From NCBI GenBank assembly GCA_035525055.1, contig DATLEZ010000064.1:1-8332 (forward strand): DNA of 8,332 nucleotides, in the 5' to 3' direction. The notes below the pieces were generated by a model. That model was not told where the DNA came from. It worked only from the letters and a program-made list of their open reading frames with translations, and made no database searches. Positions within the stretch are counted from its first letter, which is position 1, and every line of letters begins with the position of its first letter. This document shows, in pieces, positions 5,922 through 8,332 of the stretch. Both the position numbers and the translations under genes were made by a program. This DNA comes from DATEEG01 sp035525055. Its GTDB lineage: Bacteria > Actinomycetota > Acidimicrobiia > Spongiisociales > ZC4RG35.

Positions 5922-5927
5922 TACACT
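5922..5927 (+). promoter_or_regulatory. Possible -10 element of the DinB-family gene
   Basis: TACACT lies 7 bases before the ATG at 5935. This is the same spacing pattern as TACAGT before the GTG at 3856, and again suggests a leaderless transcript. The -35 at 17-base spacing (GTGAGT, 5899-5904) is poor, so support is limited. Confidence 0.4.
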
Positions 5928-5934
5928 CGCCCCA

Positions 5935-6534
5935 ATGACCGAAAACGTCCCGCCCGATCCCAAAGAGATCCTCCATCGGTACCTCCGTCGCCAGCGCGAC
6001 CACCTTCTCGCCAAGCTCGACGGGCTCGGGGAGCGCGACGTTCGCTGGCCCATGACACCCACGGGAACCAACCTCCTCGGGTTGATCAAACACTTTGCGA
6101 GCGTCCAGCTCGGCTACTTCGGTGAGGTGTTCGGTCGTCCCGTCAACCGGGAGTTCCCATGGATGGACGAGGGTTCCGAGATCAACGCTGACATGTGGGC
6201 TACTGCCGAGGAGACCCGTGACGAGATCATCAATCTCTATCAGTTCTCCTGCGCCCACGCCGACGAGACCATAGAGACGCTCGATATCGATTCGCCCGGA
6301 ATGGTGCCTTGGTGGCCGCCCGAGCGTCGGCAAGTGAATCTCCACATGATCTTGGTGCACGTCACCGTCGAGGTGGCCCGGCATGCCGGTCACGCCGACA
6401 TCATCCGCGAGATGATCGACGGTGCCGCCGGGAACAACGACGGCAACCTGCCAGAACTCACCCCCGAGGAGTGGAGCGCCTACCGCTCCAGGCTGGAGGG
6501 AGCTGCCACAGAGGCAGCCGCCCGCACCCCCTAA
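5935..6534 (+). CDS. DinB family protein (DUF664)
   Basis: A 199-residue four-helix-bundle protein of the DinB/YfiT superfamily, DUF664 branch, common in actinobacteria. Superfamily members bind a divalent metal through three histidines, and several act with low-molecular-weight thiols such as mycothiol; this protein's reaction is unknown. Candidate ligands are His53 in NLLGLIKHFASV, His142 in MILVHVTVEVA, and His150/His153 in ARHAGHADIIREMIDG. Other family signs are LGYFGEVFGR (59-68), DMWATAEET (86-94), VPWWPPERR (124-132) and the C-terminal NLPELTPEEWSAYRSRLE. The ATG at 5935 is preferred over the in-frame ATG at 5872 because the extra 21 residues are unlike the family and span the likely promoter. 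It diverges from the potassium channel, and the NTF2-like gene follows 68 bases later on the same strand. Confidence 0.88.
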   Translation: MTENVPPDPKEILHRYLRRQRDHLLAKLDGLGERDVRWPMTPTGTNLLGLIKHFASVQLGYFGEVFGRPVNREFPWMDEGSEINADMWATAEETRDEIINLYQFSCAHADETIETLDIDSPGMVPWWPPERRQVNLHMILVHVTVEVARHAGHADIIREMIDGAAGNNDGNLPELTPEEWSAYRSRLEGAATEAAARTP

Positions 6535-6545
6535 CGCGGGTCATG

Positions 6546-6561
6546 CCAAGGTTGGCCTTGG
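6546..6561 (+). other. Short hairpin after the DinB gene
   Basis: CCAAGG and CCTTGG form a perfect 6-bp stem with a 4-base loop, 11 bases after the DinB stop. No T-run follows, so it is at best a weak terminator or an RNA-stabilising structure between the two same-strand genes. Confidence 0.3.
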
Positions 6562-6591
6562 GTGGGAGTCACTTGCCTAGCCTGCCCCGGT

Positions 6592-6598
6592 AAGGAGG
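6592..6598 (+). promoter_or_regulatory. Strong Shine-Dalgarno that fixes a TTG start
   Basis: AAGGAGG ends four bases before the TTG at 6603. An in-frame TAA at 6591-6593 overlaps this site, so translation cannot start further upstream. This makes the rare TTG initiator the best choice for the NTF2-like gene. Confidence 0.75.
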
Positions 6599-6602
6599 CA
6601 AC

Positions 6603-7019
6603 TTGGAGATCATCGACCGGCATTTCGCGGCAGAAAACGCCCACGACGTAGCGGCCACACTCGAAACCTATACAGATGACATCGTTTGGGATGACGTCAC
6701 CCACCCCGATGCCCCGTTCCACGGGAAGACAGACGTCGGCAAGGTCTATTCGTCGATCATCGACGCCATCCCTGACGTCGTATTGACCTCTGTCAAACGC
6801 TTCCAGGGGGAAGACGGCCGTTTCGTAGTTGACGAGTCGATGCTCACGGGCCATGTCCATGGTGATTGGGCCGGCATGAACGGAGGCGGCGCACCCGTCG
6901 AGGTTCGGATCCTCCACATCTTCGAGATCCGCGATGGTCTGATCAGCTACGAGAACGCCTGGTTCGACGCCTCTGCGGTTCAGCGTCAGATCATCGCTTG
7001 GAAAGAACGCTCCCCTTGA
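6603..7019 (+). CDS. SnoaL-like / NTF2-like protein
   Basis: A 138-residue cytoplasmic protein with the cone-shaped NTF2 fold, in the SnoaL-like (polyketide-cyclase-like) group. Such proteins isomerise, hydrolyse or simply bind small molecules; the ligand here is unknown. The N-terminal helix IIDRHFAAENAHDVAATLETY (3-23) is followed by DDIVWDDV (25-32), the HGKTDVGKVYSSIIDAIPD helix-turn (40-58), a strand pair around residues 59-83, and the C-terminal strands VEVRILHIFEIRDGLISYENAWFD (99-122). The Asp and His residues facing the pocket in family members may include Asp30/Asp31 and His105, but this is not certain. The TTG start is fixed by the AAGGAGG site and an upstream in-frame stop. It may be expressed with the DinB gene. 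Its stop is followed directly by the nested palindrome at 7020-7124. Confidence 0.85.
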   Translation: MEIIDRHFAAENAHDVAATLETYTDDIVWDDVTHPDAPFHGKTDVGKVYSSIIDAIPDVVLTSVKRFQGEDGRFVVDESMLTGHVHGDWAGMNGGGAPVEVRILHIFEIRDGLISYENAWFDASAVQRQIIAWKERSP

Positions 7020-7124
7020 CTTTTTGGTAGCTGGTGCCCGGCCCTGGCGCTTTTCGGTAACTGACGACCGAGTACCGGGAGTCAGCTACCGAAAAGCCGG
7101 AAATGCGGGCGCCAGTGACCAAAT
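7020..7124. repeat. Nested near-palindrome with four copies of a CTTTTyGGTArCTG-like motif
   Basis: Inner arms 7050-7065 and 7081-7096 pair at 15 of 16 positions around a 15-base loop. Outer arms 7023-7040 and 7106-7123 match at 15 of 18, and the spacers between outer and inner arms are exactly 9 bases on both sides, so the whole is symmetric about base 7073. The left outer and inner arms are also related to each other as direct repeats (16 of 21 positions, 7020-7040 versus 7050-7070). It sits between the stops of two convergent genes, so it may act as a bidirectional terminator, or be a REP- or MITE-like repeat. There is no coding frame and no transposase. Confidence 0.8.
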
Positions 7125-7141
7125 TGGGGGCACGGCTGGCC

Positions 7142-8332
7142 TCAAGGCTGGCTCACCGCGTAAAGCTCCCAATCGTCAGAGATTCCCTTGAGCGCATGCC
7201 TGCCCTTGGAAGCGAAAACGAAGCCACTGCCCGCTACCAGATCTTTGACCGTCCGCGACACCATCACTTCGCCGGGGCCTGCCAGAGCGGCTATCCGAGC
7301 CGCCAAGTGGACGGCGACTCCCGCCACATCGCCGTCGACCATCTCCACCTCCCCGGTGTGGAGGCCACACCTCACCTCGATTCCCAATGGCGGCATCGCC
7401 CTGGTTATCGCCTGGGCGCAGTTGATGGCACGGGCCGGACCGTCAAAGGTGGCGATGAACCCGTCGCCGGTGGTGTTGACCTCCCGGCCTCGCCACTTAT
7501 GAAGCTCGCCCCGGACGACGGCGTTGTGGCTTTCCAGCAACCCCGCCCAGACTCGGTCGCCCAGAGCCGCGGCCTGGTTGGTCGACGAGACGATATCAGT
7601 GAACATAACTGTGGCCAGGACTCGCTCCGGATCTCGGGAGGCTCGATGCCCGGTAATGAATTCTTCGATTTCGGCCAGCATCTGCTCTGAGTCACCCGCC
7701 CAGAAGAAGTGGTCGGCCCCGGGCAGCTCGATCAAACGGGCGTCGGGAATCTTGGAGGCGATGAAGCGGCCTTCGTCGATCTGGACGTCGGCATCGCCCT
7801 CTCGGTAGAGAAGGAGGGTCGGAACCCGAATGGCCGGAAGTACCGAGGTCAGATCCATGTGCGAATTCATTTTCAGAAGGGCTACCGCTGCCTGTGGGCT
7901 AGCCGCCAGACGCAGATAGCGGCCAACCCAATCGCGGAAGACGGGATCTGACGCTCGACTGGGTGCGACTTTCTCTATGTCGACGACACGTCCCCAGCTC
8001 TCTGCGATCTCTTCGATATGGGCGAGGCGCTCTTCCCAAGTGGGAGCCCAGGGATAGTCATCGGAGCGGATTCGCTTGACGTAGGAACCCGTCAGAATCA
8101 GTCCCTCGGTGCGGTTCGGGTAGGTGGCAGCAAAAAGGGCACACATATTGCCGCCTTCGGAATGGCCGAAAAGAGTGGCACGCTTCGAGCCAACCGCGTC
8201 CATCACCGCTCTGACATCGTCCATTCTGACTTCCAGCGTCGGGAGATTCTCGACATCGACAGCATCGGACAGGCCAGTGCCCCGCTTGTCGAAAATGATC
8301 AGTCGGGAAAAGGACGCCAGCCGCCGCAGGAA
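7142..8332 (-). CDS. Alpha/beta-hydrolase fused to class III adenylate/guanylate cyclase domain (5' end outside window)
   Basis: 396 residues are visible; the frame continues beyond the window. The N-terminal part is an alpha/beta-hydrolase: the DKRGTGLSD loop (15-23), nucleophile elbow GHSEGG (56-61, Ser58), a probable catalytic acid in LLLYREGDADVQI, and the catalytic His in GADHFFW. It is followed by a class III cyclase domain making cAMP or cGMP: metal Asp in VMFTDIVSST, second metal Asp in TTGDGF, and the terminal LKG-x-x-x-x-WELYAV typical of this group. Two nucleotide-site positions are unusual: the substrate-specifying Lys before TTGDG is Asn, and the transition-state Asn four residues before the Arg of HLAAR is His; the Asp seven residues before it (GDVAG) is kept. 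The layout matches mycobacterial Rv1900c (LipJ), which I recall as also non-canonical. It converges on the NTF2-like gene. Confidence 0.92.
   Translation of the reverse strand, partial: FLRRLASFSRLIIFDKRGTGLSDAVDVENLPTLEVRMDDVRAVMDAVGSKRATLFGHSEGGNMCALFAATYPNRTEGLILTGSYVKRIRSDDYPWAPTWEERLAHIEEIAESWGRVVDIEKVAPSRASDPVFRDWVGRYLRLAASPQAAVALLKMNSHMDLTSVLPAIRVPTLLLYREGDADVQIDEGRFIASKIPDARLIELPGADHFFWAGDSEQMLAEIEEFITGHRASRDPERVLATVMFTDIVSSTNQAAALGDRVWAGLLESHNAVVRGELHKWRGREVNTTGDGFIATFDGPARAINCAQAITRAMPPLGIEVRCGLHTGEVEMVDGDVAGVAVHLAARIAALAGPGEVMVSRTVKDLVAGSGFVFASKGRHALKGISDDWELYAVSQP

Noticed and set aside
5806..6393. 195-codon - strand frame opposite the DinB gene
   Set aside because: Antisense shadow of a well-supported DUF664 gene, with no domain of its own.
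6531..6917. 128-codon - strand frame opposite the NTF2-like gene
   Set aside because: Antisense shadow; the + strand frame has a strong Shine-Dalgarno and family sequence.
7020..7124. Palindrome as the end of an insertion sequence
   Set aside because: No transposase frame, no flanking target-site duplication that I can see, and the symmetric centre is a short loop. A MITE or terminator-like repeat remains possible.

Overview
The window most likely comes from an actinobacterium, possibly an Acidimicrobiia-type or other environmental lineage. No taxonomic marker gene is present, so this is inference. It rests on GC-rich DNA, an actinobacterial/mycobacterial-type LexA box, a relic of a DUF222 (13E12-type) gene, a DUF664/DinB protein, an alpha/beta-hydrolase fused to a class III cyclase (the architecture of mycobacterial Rv1900c/LipJ), and genes that seem to start at or next to the predicted transcription start.

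Layout. 1-186: the 3' end of an NTF2-like gene (+). 228-665: a GNAT acetyltransferase (-). 748-1143: a broken XhoI/PaeR7I-type restriction endonuclease gene (+), with a frameshift near 820 and an abrupt end at about 1143. 1138-2156: a distinctly more GC-rich block holding a 5'-truncated HxlR regulator (-) back-to-back with an intact RibD_C/dihydrofolate-reductase-like gene (+). 2230-3213: an aldo/keto reductase (-). 3281-3736: a GNAT-like protein (-), probably co-transcribed with the reductase. 3821-4123: a LexA-controlled promoter, a 15-bp tandem repeat and the frameshifted N-terminal relic of a DUF222 gene (+). 4124-5821: a two-TM potassium channel with tandem RCK domains (-). 5935-6534: a DinB/DUF664 protein (+). 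6603-7019: a SnoaL/NTF2-like protein (+). 7020-7124: a nested near-palindrome. 7142-8332: the hydrolase-cyclase fusion (-), whose 5' end lies outside the window.

This is not one coherent pathway. It reads as an accessory region of short, independently oriented housekeeping and stress-type enzymes, with three decayed genes (endonuclease, HxlR regulator, DUF222) lying at gene junctions. Possible functional groupings are weak: the GNAT-like protein with the reductase, and the DinB protein with the NTF2-like protein. I found no tRNA, rRNA, CRISPR array, transposase or phage gene. The most informative signals are the restriction-endonuclease relic cut at a sharp GC boundary, the SOS box placed inside the spacer of an apparently leaderless promoter, the four-copy motif palindrome at 7020-7124, and the non-canonical nucleotide-site residues of the cyclase.
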